A DNA stretch of 64,000 nucleotides, from assembly GCA_023445445.1 (NCBI GenBank), contig JAEXLD010000118.1:62001-126000 (forward strand). Reading direction: 5' to 3'. A program made the position numbers and the translations under genes. This DNA comes from Bacillota bacterium. GTDB taxonomy: Bacteria; Bacillota; Clostridia; Clostridiales; Clostridiaceae. Positions 40,738 through 51,100 of this stretch are shown here, piece by piece. Within the stretch, counting starts at the first letter, position 1. Every line of letters starts with the position of its first letter. Under the pieces are notes generated by a model. It made no database searches, was not told where the DNA came from, and saw only the letters and a program-made list of their open reading frames with translations.

Positions 40738-43700
40738 TTAGTAATTAAAACTTCTGTCGCTCCCTGCTCCAAACCTCTTTATATTAACTCTTTTATTTAT
40801 AGTATCTACACAAACAATATCTATAGCATAAGCTGTATCTGTACCGTTAGTTTTTGTTGGTTTTGTAAGACCATCAATTGTTATATCAGCCACACCATTT
40901 GCTATAACATCACAATCAGTAGCAATATAAGTGATTCCATCTACTACTTCCACTAAATCATAGTGAACATGTCCAAACCAATGACCTATATGTTTACAAT
41001 TAGGCTTACTTATTTTAAAATTCTTTATTGCATTTATTATTTCATTTGCTCTAGTTGGAGTTTGTATTGTACTATGCCTTTCTAATAAATTATGGTGAGA
41101 AATAGTTGCTACATCCCAACCATCTTCTACACTATTTAAGACTTCACCAAGCCATTGAACTTGTTCTGGACTAAAACCACACCTTGAATAAGAATCCATT
41201 GATGAATTTAAGAAAATCAACCTTATTTTCTTTTCTCTAAAATCCTTGTAGTAGTACCCTTTAGAATTTAGATTTTCTTTTATAAAAGGTCTAATTAACA
41301 CATTTGTGAAAAGGTCATCTGTGAATGTTGTATTGCCTAAAACTCCATCATGGTTTCCTCTTGTTACACAAACTGGATCTTTGATATTTCTAAGTATTTC
41401 AGCCTGTGAGATAAAATGTTCTTTGGTTAATTCTAAACTTTGTTCACTTTGGGATTTGTTTATATCTCCATTAATACAAAGTAAATCCACTTGACCATAA
41501 TCCATTAACTTTTTTATATAACCATAATCTTGTGTTTGTCCATGAACATCATTCATATAAGCAAATTTAAAATTATCACCATGCTCATAAGTTAATGCTG
41601 AATTGACTGTATTTATATCATCTAATACATATTGAGGGAGAGTTGATACATTATTTTTTAAATTAATAATTTCTTTATCAATTCCATCTATTCTTCTTTT
41701 ATTTTGAGAAATTATATTTTCTAATATAGTTCCTTTTACAAGTTTACCATTCCAATTTAGTGCCATTACAACATATTTTGGATATCTTAAATTAGTAACA
41801 GTTACTATTTCTAAATTATAAGTTTCTGTGTTTAAACAAAGAATTTCTCCTGCTTTAATTTCTAAATAATCAGCTCTTGCACCACTCGGAGGTGTAATGA
41901 ATCTAGTTGCATCATTTATTTGTGCTTTAATATGAGTAGCATCACTCCAATTATATGTTTTTGATGTAATGTTTGATATTCTTATAGCAATATATTGACA
42001 GAACACATATATACTTCCGTTAGATGTAACTGTTTCTTCAACCTTCCATTCATCAGTATTCATATGTTGCATTATGTTGGCTTCTTCATTTGTTCTAACC
42101 TTAGTAATATATGGTTGTGATTCAAAATTTGATGCAAGTATAGGTGTAATACCAGCAACGTCATAAGGGAACAAAGAACTCCAATTATTTCCTGTACTCA
42201 TTCCTGTAGCTACTAACAAACAATTTTCCTTATCTGCAGGTATATTTCCAAGCGACACACACTCAAAAGTATTACTAACAATATTATAATAAATCTTAAT
42301 ATACACTGATGAAACTCCACTATAATCTACTATTATAGCTGATGAACCTAAATTATAGGATTTATCTCTCCATACTAATTGGCTATTAAGTGGAAAAGTC
42401 CAAGTTTTTGTGCTTGTATTAAGACTAGGTTTATATCCATTAGGTTGATTAAATCCTACCCATTCACCAAAAACGCTTCTTTTAGGACTTGTAATTGCAT
42501 TATCTTTTGTATTTATAGTATCAACAGCATTAACACCAACAACAGCTACACTACCACCAGTCATAGCAGTTTTTACATCTTGTCCCATATTAGCCATTGT
42601 AAATACTTTACTATCTACTTCTGCTTTTGCATATGTTTCATTTTTATTATATACACTATTTTTATCAGCCTTAATATCTTTCAAGGAATTTAATTCTGAT
42701 TGTTGAGCCTTTTGTTCCAATGACGCACTAATGTCGTCAATCTTTTTAGTTAATTTTGTAGTTCCATCTGGCATAAATACTGCATCTGAATCAGTAACTG
42801 GATTTTCTACTATACCATTCCCATCTTTTAACCTAACTTTTTTTGTATTAACTCCTATACTATCACTAGCAAATTCTTCAACATTAGTTCCAAATAAAGC
42901 ATTACCCTGATAGTAACTGGCTGAAAGTACCACTTTTATATTGGGGCTTTCTGCACTATTTCTGATTAAAATGTTGTTTTTATCTATTCTTTGATAGTCT
43001 GGCAGTAAAGGTAATTTTGTTGCTAAGTCCTCAAAAGTAACATGCAAATCCTCGCTATTCATATCGTGTTTCCAAGTATATTCATTGTTTATGAATTGTG
43101 AAGCCCCTATAATTAAACTTTTATTACCAGTTGCATTAATTTTATCTATGGAATCTTTTCCAGAATCTATAGTCATTTGAAGTCTTGCATTTGTAGTGTC
43201 TGCCTCAGAATTAGACTCGTTTAATATTCTATTAGTTTCATTGGCATTGTCAATTGTTTTATTTAATTTACTATCAGTAGCTTTTGCAATAGCATCTTTT
43301 TCTACTAAACCATCAATAGTATTATTCCCCTCAGCAGTTTTTTCAACTAGTGTATTTATAGTTGTCTTTGCAATAGTGGTCTTTTCAATTAATTCTTGTT
43401 TAGTTTTATTTCCATCTGCTATATCTTTTGTTAGATCTTCATGCAGTTTTTTAGCAATAGGAATGTCTTTGTTTAACCTTTCAGCTATTGTTATTGTACT
43501 ATGACTATAACCATTTATAGCGATTACGGATTGTTGTATATTCATTTCAAAATCAAATGTGCTTGTCTGTCTTTCATCATTCTTCCTAACCAAAACAAAC
43601 TGACACTTAACATTCCCATTAACAACCGCAACTTGCTCGTTTAACAACATTTCTATTTCACAAACATTTCTTATATTTATATTTTCATCATCTATAACTA

Positions 43701-43860
43701 TATTACCATCAGGCTTTTTACATTCAAATCTCACATAGTAATCAATTAAGCTGATAGGCTGTCCATTATTTAGAAATGTAGCCCTTAGAGGCTCTAAACT
43801 ATCAAACTGTTTATACCCAACTATTTGATAACTTTCTCTTTGTTTATCAAAAATAAGCAT
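40738..43860 (-). CDS. BppU-type baseplate fibre with metallophosphoesterase domain (1040 aa)
   Basis: The N-terminal BppU_N (DUF2479)-like domain (about 1-130) is followed by coiled coil, then the DISASLEQ segment near residue 378 that also starts the other fibres. Next comes a beta-rich part and a C-terminal calcineurin-like phosphoesterase (about 765-1030). All family motifs are present: NDVHG, INGDIN, RGNHDG, SHHN and FGHVH. It may cut phosphodiester bonds of wall teichoic acid or other surface polymers (inference). ATG 43860 overlaps the hub stop and follows GGGGG. Confidence 0.8.
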   Translation of the reverse strand: MLIFDKQRESYQIVGYKQFDSLEPLRATFLNNGQPISLIDYYVRFECKKPDGNIVIDDENINIRNVCEIEMLLNEQVAVVNGNVKCQFVLVRKNDERQTSTFDFEMNIQQSVIAINGYSHSTITIAERLNKDIPIAKKLHEDLTKDIADGNKTKQELIEKTTIAKTTINTLVEKTAEGNNTIDGLVEKDAIAKATDSKLNKTIDNANETNRILNESNSEADTTNARLQMTIDSGKDSIDKINATGNKSLIIGASQFINNEYTWKHDMNSEDLHVTFEDLATKLPLLPDYQRIDKNNILIRNSAESPNIKVVLSASYYQGNALFGTNVEEFASDSIGVNTKKVRLKDGNGIVENPVTDSDAVFMPDGTTKLTKKIDDISASLEQKAQQSELNSLKDIKADKNSVYNKNETYAKAEVDSKVFTMANMGQDVKTAMTGGSVAVVGVNAVDTINTKDNAITSPKRSVFGEWVGFNQPNGYKPSLNTSTKTWTFPLNSQLVWRDKSYNLGSSAIIVDYSGVSSVYIKIYYNIVSNTFECVSLGNIPADKENCLLVATGMSTGNNWSSLFPYDVAGITPILASNFESQPYITKVRTNEEANIMQHMNTDEWKVEETVTSNGSIYVFCQYIAIRISNITSKTYNWSDATHIKAQINDATRFITPPSGARADYLEIKAGEILCLNTETYNLEIVTVTNLRYPKYVVMALNWNGKLVKGTILENIISQNKRRIDGIDKEIINLKNNVSTLPQYVLDDINTVNSALTYEHGDNFKFAYMNDVHGQTQDYGYIKKLMDYGQVDLLCINGDINKSQSEQSLELTKEHFISQAEILRNIKDPVCVTRGNHDGVLGNTTFTDDLFTNVLIRPFIKENLNSKGYYYKDFREKKIRLIFLNSSMDSYSRCGFSPEQVQWLGEVLNSVEDGWDVATISHHNLLERHSTIQTPTRANEIINAIKNFKISKPNCKHIGHWFGHVHYDLVEVVDGITYIATDCDVIANGVADITIDGLTKPTKTNGTDTAYAIDIVCVDTINKRVNIKRFGAGSDRSFNY

Positions 43861-46800
43861 TATACCCCCACTTTCTCTTTTAAATTTTCTATTTCTTTTT
43901 GTTGTTCCTGTAATACTGCCCAAAGAAAAGAACACATAGAATAAGTGTCTATACCGTCTGTGTTAATTGGATTTAAATATTTTCTACATTCTTCAGTCAA
44001 CTCTTCTAATATTAAACCAATTTTCTCACTAGCATATCTTTCAGCACCCTCTCCTGAAACTGTTTCAACACAAGGTAGTTCCTTTTGTAATCTCTCTACT
44101 TCTTCCTTAAGCTTATATTTCTTTAAATTGTTCTCTTTTAATATCTTAATAAAGTCTATATCTGAAGTTTCCTTTATATCTGTTTTGTATTTTATACTAG
44201 AAGCATTTATAAATTCACTTCCAGCAACTGAGACATAGGCATTATCACCTGAGTTTCTAGCTTGAACTTGTGGTGTTGCTCCACCTAACAACTTCAATAA
44301 AGTCCTATCATTATAAAAGCTCGCATGACCATCACTTCCATAATTTATACTTGTATATCTAGTACCATTGTTCGAGTTCTGATTAAATAATCTAAAGCCA
44401 CCATCACTATCAACACTAAGGTAAATTCTAGGATTTAACTGCAATCTAATGGCATCGGCAGAACCATCTATCCTACAATCATTTCCAAATAAGTTTAATT
44501 GGTAATCATTTGGTTGTAATCTTCCTTTGTATGTAAGATTTCCTTTTCCATCACCCTCCAAAACCACCCGACCACTAGAATCTAGTAAAGTGATTGCTCC
44601 ATTTTTAACTACAAGTCCATATTTATTCATAAAGATATTCATAGCATTATTACCGATATTAAAATTAAAGCCTTCTGCATTTTGATTAAACTCAGAACTA
44701 AAATCATTTCCTTTTGTTACTTTACTATTTAACCCATCAGCAGTTTGCGTAATTTGACTTTGTAATGTTTCATACGAATTACTACTATCCGCTACTACAC
44801 TAGTAATCCTATCGCTCAGTATCTTTACCTGTGCATCTGTATGTTTTTTGCTATCGGAAACCCCTAATGCTATTTGATTGTTTAACATCGTTATATATGA
44901 ATTAAAATCTTTGTTAGTTCCATCTACCCCTTTTATACTGAGGTAATTACCTTCTATAAATATACCATTCCCATCCATTATCATTGTGTTATTTTCGTTG
45001 CCTATTAGAAGATTATGCCCAGCAATTATTTTCCCCACGATCGTTTCACCCACAAGCCCGTTTCCATCTAAACAAGTTTGACAACTCGTCCAATTATTGT
45101 TTGTAAAACAAATCATCGAACTTCCTATGTAAATCTGCGAACTTTCATTATCACTTAAAGCATCTATAATAAACATTCCAACTTCACTTTGATCGTACTT
45201 GTTCCTCCCCTGTCTACTCCTTATATTTACTGCTTTCGTGTCTAAATAATCTGTTAGCATACTATTTACAAAATTGTTTACATTTTTCCCAGCTACCCAA
45301 GAAGTTTTATAGTTATTAGTATAATTTATATTCTTATTAATGCTTCTACCTACATTACTCATTTTATTTAATTCAGTAAAATCCTCATCATTATTACTAA
45401 ACTTAAACCCATCAGCCTTAAAATCTTTAGGTGAATAATCAAACGCTATCAATCTAACTTTACCATTTTCTATTTCATTATCATCAATATTGATGAAATT
45501 ACCTAGCTTCAATATATTGTTAAACTTATATCCTTTAGGGACTATTATGTTTTGGAGTAATCCAATAGTATCAATACTAAACTCTATAGGTAGCTTATTT
45601 CTTTTACCAAGAGTTTCAACAGCATAATTATACAAAGAATATGATGTCGTATAATAATCATCGGATAATGTGTCCGTTATGGTTATACTATTTAACTCAT
45701 CTAACAATATATCATTAAAGATTTTACCCTGAATATCGGTTGCAGTGGGCATAGAAATGCTATCTACTATTATCTTTATTTCCTCATTCAAGCCGTTTAT
45801 ATTTTGTCTGCAAATTTCAGTCTCCCTAAGATTTTCAGCAACTTTTGTTTGTAACCCGTTTATTTCACCAGCCACTCTACTTGCATTAGTTTCATCTTTT
45901 TCTTTTATATAAGCACTCCATATAGACTGCAAACCCTTTATGTTTTCTTCCAGTGTTCTTCTTTCAGTATCTAGTTTTATTTTCTTTTTATTCCAAGTAT
46001 TTAAATCAATTCTCTTATTGACTATAATATCTTGTTTTCCATCTATAACGGCTACATATCTATCATAAGCACTCATAAGTTCATCGCTCATAAGACCATT
46101 TTCCCTAAAGTATGTGAAATCTAATATGTAATTAAGCCCTGTTGGATTTTCTTCTGATATGCTTGCCTTTTGACTTTCTACATATAACTTAGAAATTATT
46201 TCATCATATTGAGATTTTTTATTTATAGTCTTAATAAAATTTTTATAAGATAAAAAAAGAGAACTCTCTTCTCCGACTTCTGAAAAATGATAGCAATCTA
46301 TTTGTTTGTTTATTGTATTAAAAATCAACTTAACGCCAAAAGCTTGTTCTACCTCTTGTTTTAAGAATTCATATACTTTATAAACTCCTTCATCAAAACT
46401 TCTGTATTTTAAATATGATTTTTCTATTTCTAATCCAGTTGTATAGCTCATTGATATATTACCAAAATTAACGTTCATAGCTCCTAAATAAGTAAATTCG
46501 CACCATTTTTCTACAGTCAAGCCATCACTTAATGTTATTTCATATTTTATCGAATATCTATATTCTTCATTGCCACTATATGTAGCCTTTATTTTCTTAA
46601 TACCTGTATGGAAATTTCCTATTTGATGTATAATATTTTCATCTTTTTGTAGCTTACCATCTATATAACTTTTTATATTTTTATAACTTATATTTACAGT
46701 CAAAACATTATCTATTAATGGATTTAAATCGGTAAAACTTTTCTCCCACAAAACCATTTGCATAGCCACATTGTTTTTCTGTAATGAACTATATAAGTTT

Positions 46801-47321
46801 TTATAGTAAATTTCATTAATTTTATTTATTTCTAGTCTGGCTTTATCTGATACATGTCTTAGTTTCCAACCAGTTTCAGCTAAGCATAAATCCAATACAC
46901 CTTCACTTATATCAATATCATTTTCTACTTTATATAGCTTTCTCGTTATCCCACCTTCACCTATATAGAAATCAAAATCATTCAATGTTATTTCTGCTGA
47001 TTTAGCTTTAATTACCTTTACTTTCTTTCCAGTGTGATCTTCGGTTCTATCACAATCGGTTACTACATATTTTTCTTCATCATTAACTTTTATATATTGT
47101 CTTTTTCCTAGAAATTTATCATATAAAGGATTAACCTTTTTCTCACCATTAACAGAAACATTATAAGGAATCTCTATATCCATATAATTTATATCATGCC
47201 ATTCATAATGAATATTTTTAATATATTCTTTTGGAATTTCGCAAAACTCTTCTCTGCTATTTTTCATTAAAATATATCTATCTTCACATATATCTTTTTG
47301 CAAATTGACTTCTTTGAACAA
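43860..47321 (-). CDS. Tail hub/Tal-like protein with S74-type chaperone domain (1153 aa)
   Basis: The N-terminal about 400 residues have the tail-associated (gp27-like) hub character, following Dit as usual in Gram-positive siphophages. Coiled coil and beta-rich repeats fill the middle. The C-terminus (about 1035-1150) begins SSIKYKTDIK and continues with GLILEELTEECRKYL, the pattern of the peptidase S74 intramolecular chaperone that folds trimers and may be self-cleaved. TTG start after AGGAGGTGATT. No clear lysozyme-type active site was seen. Confidence 0.78.
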   Translation of the reverse strand: MFKEVNLQKDICEDRYILMKNSREEFCEIPKEYIKNIHYEWHDINYMDIEIPYNVSVNGEKKVNPLYDKFLGKRQYIKVNDEEKYVVTDCDRTEDHTGKKVKVIKAKSAEITLNDFDFYIGEGGITRKLYKVENDIDISEGVLDLCLAETGWKLRHVSDKARLEINKINEIYYKNLYSSLQKNNVAMQMVLWEKSFTDLNPLIDNVLTVNISYKNIKSYIDGKLQKDENIIHQIGNFHTGIKKIKATYSGNEEYRYSIKYEITLSDGLTVEKWCEFTYLGAMNVNFGNISMSYTTGLEIEKSYLKYRSFDEGVYKVYEFLKQEVEQAFGVKLIFNTINKQIDCYHFSEVGEESSLFLSYKNFIKTINKKSQYDEIISKLYVESQKASISEENPTGLNYILDFTYFRENGLMSDELMSAYDRYVAVIDGKQDIIVNKRIDLNTWNKKKIKLDTERRTLEENIKGLQSIWSAYIKEKDETNASRVAGEINGLQTKVAENLRETEICRQNINGLNEEIKIIVDSISMPTATDIQGKIFNDILLDELNSITITDTLSDDYYTTSYSLYNYAVETLGKRNKLPIEFSIDTIGLLQNIIVPKGYKFNNILKLGNFINIDDNEIENGKVRLIAFDYSPKDFKADGFKFSNNDEDFTELNKMSNVGRSINKNINYTNNYKTSWVAGKNVNNFVNSMLTDYLDTKAVNIRSRQGRNKYDQSEVGMFIIDALSDNESSQIYIGSSMICFTNNNWTSCQTCLDGNGLVGETIVGKIIAGHNLLIGNENNTMIMDGNGIFIEGNYLSIKGVDGTNKDFNSYITMLNNQIALGVSDSKKHTDAQVKILSDRITSVVADSSNSYETLQSQITQTADGLNSKVTKGNDFSSEFNQNAEGFNFNIGNNAMNIFMNKYGLVVKNGAITLLDSSGRVVLEGDGKGNLTYKGRLQPNDYQLNLFGNDCRIDGSADAIRLQLNPRIYLSVDSDGGFRLFNQNSNNGTRYTSINYGSDGHASFYNDRTLLKLLGGATPQVQARNSGDNAYVSVAGSEFINASSIKYKTDIKETSDIDFIKILKENNLKKYKLKEEVERLQKELPCVETVSGEGAERYASEKIGLILEELTEECRKYLNPINTDGIDTYSMCSFLWAVLQEQQKEIENLKEKVGV

Positions 47322-47334
47322 AAATAATCACCTC

Positions 47335-48111
47335 CTACATTAAACAGATTTTATTTTGGTACTTTATTTTAAAATTACAATCTGCACAATCTATCTTTAA
47401 AACATTAAGACCACTAGTCAAATATAGCCATTGTTTGTTGCTAAACTTATAAATATTTTTATTTATATCTGATTCACTCTTCATGTCCTTTATATTGTTA
47501 TCAATTAATATTTTTTCACCAACTGGCAACCCTAAAAATTCAACTATTTGATTTGTAGTTTCATTTGTTATGCTAAATATAGTTTCCTCATTTAAAATAA
47601 CTTCATAATTAGGAAATATCACATCTGTTGCAGTAGAGTTATTATATAAATATAAATATTCTCCTCCTCCCACTTGCAACTCAATTTCTTTTACTGGCTC
47701 ATATGCTATTCCATTTAAAACATCCATCTCAACTGTTATATATCCCTTACTCGAAAAATTGTCCCATCTAGTTCCTTTTATGAATTTAACGTAGTAAATT
47801 AATCCATCACACTCAAAAGGTAAATAATCTTTTTTGTTAAATAGCCAACTAGCTATGAACCTAAGTTCTTCTTTTGTGTATGTTAGGGGTGAATTAAACT
47901 CATCAACTTTGCAAAAACTTATAGTTAGGGTAACATTATTATTACTCTCTCCATAATAAACATCTTCACCATTCACACCTTTCTCCTTGTTTATATTTTT
48001 ATCTAATCCAAAAATACTCTCGAAAGCATTATCCAAAGTGATGAGTTTATAACCATATTTTCTTGAATATACTCCATCAAATGAAAAATAATCATTATAA
48101 AATTGTGCCAA
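47335..48111 (-). CDS. Distal tail protein (Dit)
   Basis: 258-aa protein forming the ring at the tail tip onto which the hub and baseplate assemble. The typical Dit start (FSFDGVYSRKYGYKL), the strand-rich middle with TYTKEELRFIASWL, and placement between tape measure and hub support the call. It appears to start at TTG after GAGGTGG. Confidence 0.82.
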   Translation of the reverse strand: MAQFYNDYFSFDGVYSRKYGYKLITLDNAFESIFGLDKNINKEKGVNGEDVYYGESNNNVTLTISFCKVDEFNSPLTYTKEELRFIASWLFNKKDYLPFECDGLIYYVKFIKGTRWDNFSSKGYITVEMDVLNGIAYEPVKEIELQVGGGEYLYLYNNSTATDVIFPNYEVILNEETIFSITNETTNQIVEFLGLPVGEKILIDNNIKDMKSESDINKNIYKFSNKQWLYLTSGLNVLKIDCADCNFKIKYQNKICLM

Positions 48112-48145
48112 TTATACCACCTCACTTATAATAAAAGAGTAGGAC

Positions 48146-51100
48146 TTATCTAGTCCCACTCAATCTTTTATTTATTATATTTATTATGTCATCTTGTTGC
48201 TTTTTAAACATCCTATCTAAATCTGGCAAAACATCTTTGTCTACATTACCCTGTACAGTTATTCCACCCATATCAATACTAATAGGTTGTGGGTTTAAAC
48301 TTCTAACAGCACTTAAATCTATTCTGCTACTTAACCCTGCCCCATTCATATAACCATTGATGTCAAATATAGTATCTTTTATTGAATTTAAATTAGTCAA
48401 CCAATCATTATATTGTAAATTTAAATTTGCTATTCCAACTTCTGTGTCTCTAAACATTTCATTCATAGCGTCATTTAAATTAACTGTCTGACCAAGCACA
48501 TCTACGAAACCTGATTTCATAGCTGAACTTACTAAATTAGTTAAGTTTTGTGGGCTTAAAAAGTTTTCAAGCTTCTTATCTAATTCAGCTATAGCATCAT
48601 CATAGGCATTTTCTTTATCTTCAAGCTCCTTGTCAATTAATTCTTGTTCTTGCTCAAATCTATCATTAATTGCTTGATTTTGATGTTCTGCTATTTTATC
48701 GTTAATTAATTTTTGTTGTGCTTCATAGTTTTTAATTAATTCTTCCAAGCGAACTTGTGATTTTCTGTCATTTGCAAATTGTAATTTATCTATGTCTGCT
48801 TGTAATTGAAGTAGTTTATTTCTTTCCTCATTTAATTCAGCTTCGTAATTGTCTTCACTGTACTGCTTGTTGTATAATTCCTGTTCATCTTTTAAAGCTT
48901 TCTTTTTCGATTCAATTCTCTTCCTGTCATTTTCCATACTCTTTTCAAGAGCTTTCTTTTCTGACTCGATTCTCTCTTCAACATTTTTCTTTATAAGGTC
49001 TGAAATTTGACTCTCTACATCGGCTACAGTTTCTAATTTTTCTCTATATATAGCTTTTATTTCGTCATTTACCTTTGAAGCTGTATTTTGAAGTTCTAAT
49101 AATTCATTATTAACATCTGGAATTTCATCTAGTAATAAAGAAGTATATCTTTCTAAATTTTTAGCTATTTGCTCAACATTATCTTTTGCATTTTCTTTTG
49201 TATCATTATCTGCTATACTATTAGCCCAGTCAGTTAATGCTTTTAAACGATTCGAGTAATTGGTTACGGTTCCATCACCTGCAAAACCAAATCCATTAGC
49301 TGTTAAACTGCTTCTTAGCTCACTTAATTCTTTTTCTTGTTCTTTTCTGAGATTTTTTTGAGCTGATATTTGCTTTTGTATTATCTGCAACTGTTGTCCT
49401 AGATAATTTATTTTTTCTTTTTCCTTAGAATTTTCCATTAGTGCTTTGTTCTTTTCTAACTCGTTATCTAGTTGCTTTAAGGCGTTATTTACTTCATAAT
49501 ATCTATCTCTTAGGTCTTTAAGATTTTCGGCTAGTTTTTCTGTTTTATCTTTATTCTTGTCCATATCTTTACCAATAAGAGAACTTCCCGTTCCAAAAGT
49601 TGGTACAGACGTGTTAAAGCTTGCATAAAATTGATTAAAACTCGTTTCTATTTTAGCTCTTTCTGTTTGTATAGTCTTTATTTGTTGTAATGCTCTTGTT
49701 GCAAATTTCTCGTTGTTAAGTGCATCTATTGATGTAGCTGATTGTACAGATTTCTCTGCGAAATTATTTAACCTATTCTCTGCTTTAGTGATTTGCTCAT
49801 CTAACTTAGCTAGTATATATGCTTTGGTTTCTGCATAATTTCTAGTATTTTCAAGTTCTTTCCTATATGTATCAGCACTACCACCAAGCAAATTTGATAA
49901 GAATTCTGAAAGTGGTTTAGATAATTGATTTATAAATCCAGCTTTAGCCTCATTTAAGGTTCTAAAATTCTTCAAATCAAAACCATACTTATCACTGTTA
50001 ACATCTACAAATTCACTCGCAAACTTATTAAAAGCATCCTGTGCTTCTGCACTATTTTTTATTTTGTCATTGTAATAACTTTCATCATTTCCTCTCATTA
50101 TCTGATAGGCTTCTTGTTGTATTGCGACTTGATCTTGAATCTTGTTATTTAAAAATTCTTGTACTGCGTTAATATCTGTGATATTTCCACCTAATTCACT
50201 GTAATTTTTAGCAAGTTCAGCTACTATATCAGGCGTAAGTTGTTGCTCTTTATTTATCTTCTGTAGGAGAGTATCAAGTTTTTCTACTTCTTCAACAGCT
50301 TTTCCATAATTTTGCGTTGCTTGTTCAACTGATACTTCTGCAAAACCTCCAGCTCCTTCAGTATTAGCATTTTTCTCTTTTTCGCTTGTGTTTTCTTTAA
50401 GTGAATCTGTCGCTTTATTTACAGAATTTATATAATTGTTAACAGCACTAGTGTCAAAGCCCATTTGAGTTAATTGAGAGGACTTATATCCATTATCTAA
50501 TAACCATTTTATATGAACTTGAGCTTGTGATGCCTTTAAAGTTGTGTCCTGTATTTCTTGATTAAGCTTATCTAAATCAGCTTGGGTTACGTTTTGAGAA
50601 TATGTACCTGTTGTAGTTTGACCTCTTTCCGTATAAGATACCTGCTTTGTGTATTCTTCTCCTTTTATCATAGCAAGTTTCATTTCTTCATATTGCTTTT
50701 TCTTTTGTCCTAAAGCACTTAGTTCGCTAGATAACCCCCTATTTGTTTCTATGAATCCTAACGCTTCAATTTCCATTTGTTCTTTTTTAAGCCTAATCTG
50801 TTCCTCAATTAGTCCATTATTTTGACTTATAGCATCACCCTGCATATTAAAGCCTGTGGCTGACTGAGGTAGAACGCTAGCTAATTCTTTTTCTATCTCA
50901 ACTAATTGAGATTCTAAGTCTTTCCTTTGAGTTATGTCCGAAGTATCGTTTATTTGTTGCTCTAATTTTGTTTTTTCATCAAGCAAATTTTGTGCCTGTG
51001 TTATAGCTTTGCCACTGTCGGTTATAAATCTAGTAGATTCTTCGTTCATTTCTCTCATTTCTTCTTTTGTTACTATTATTTTATCCACTAGTTTAGTAAT

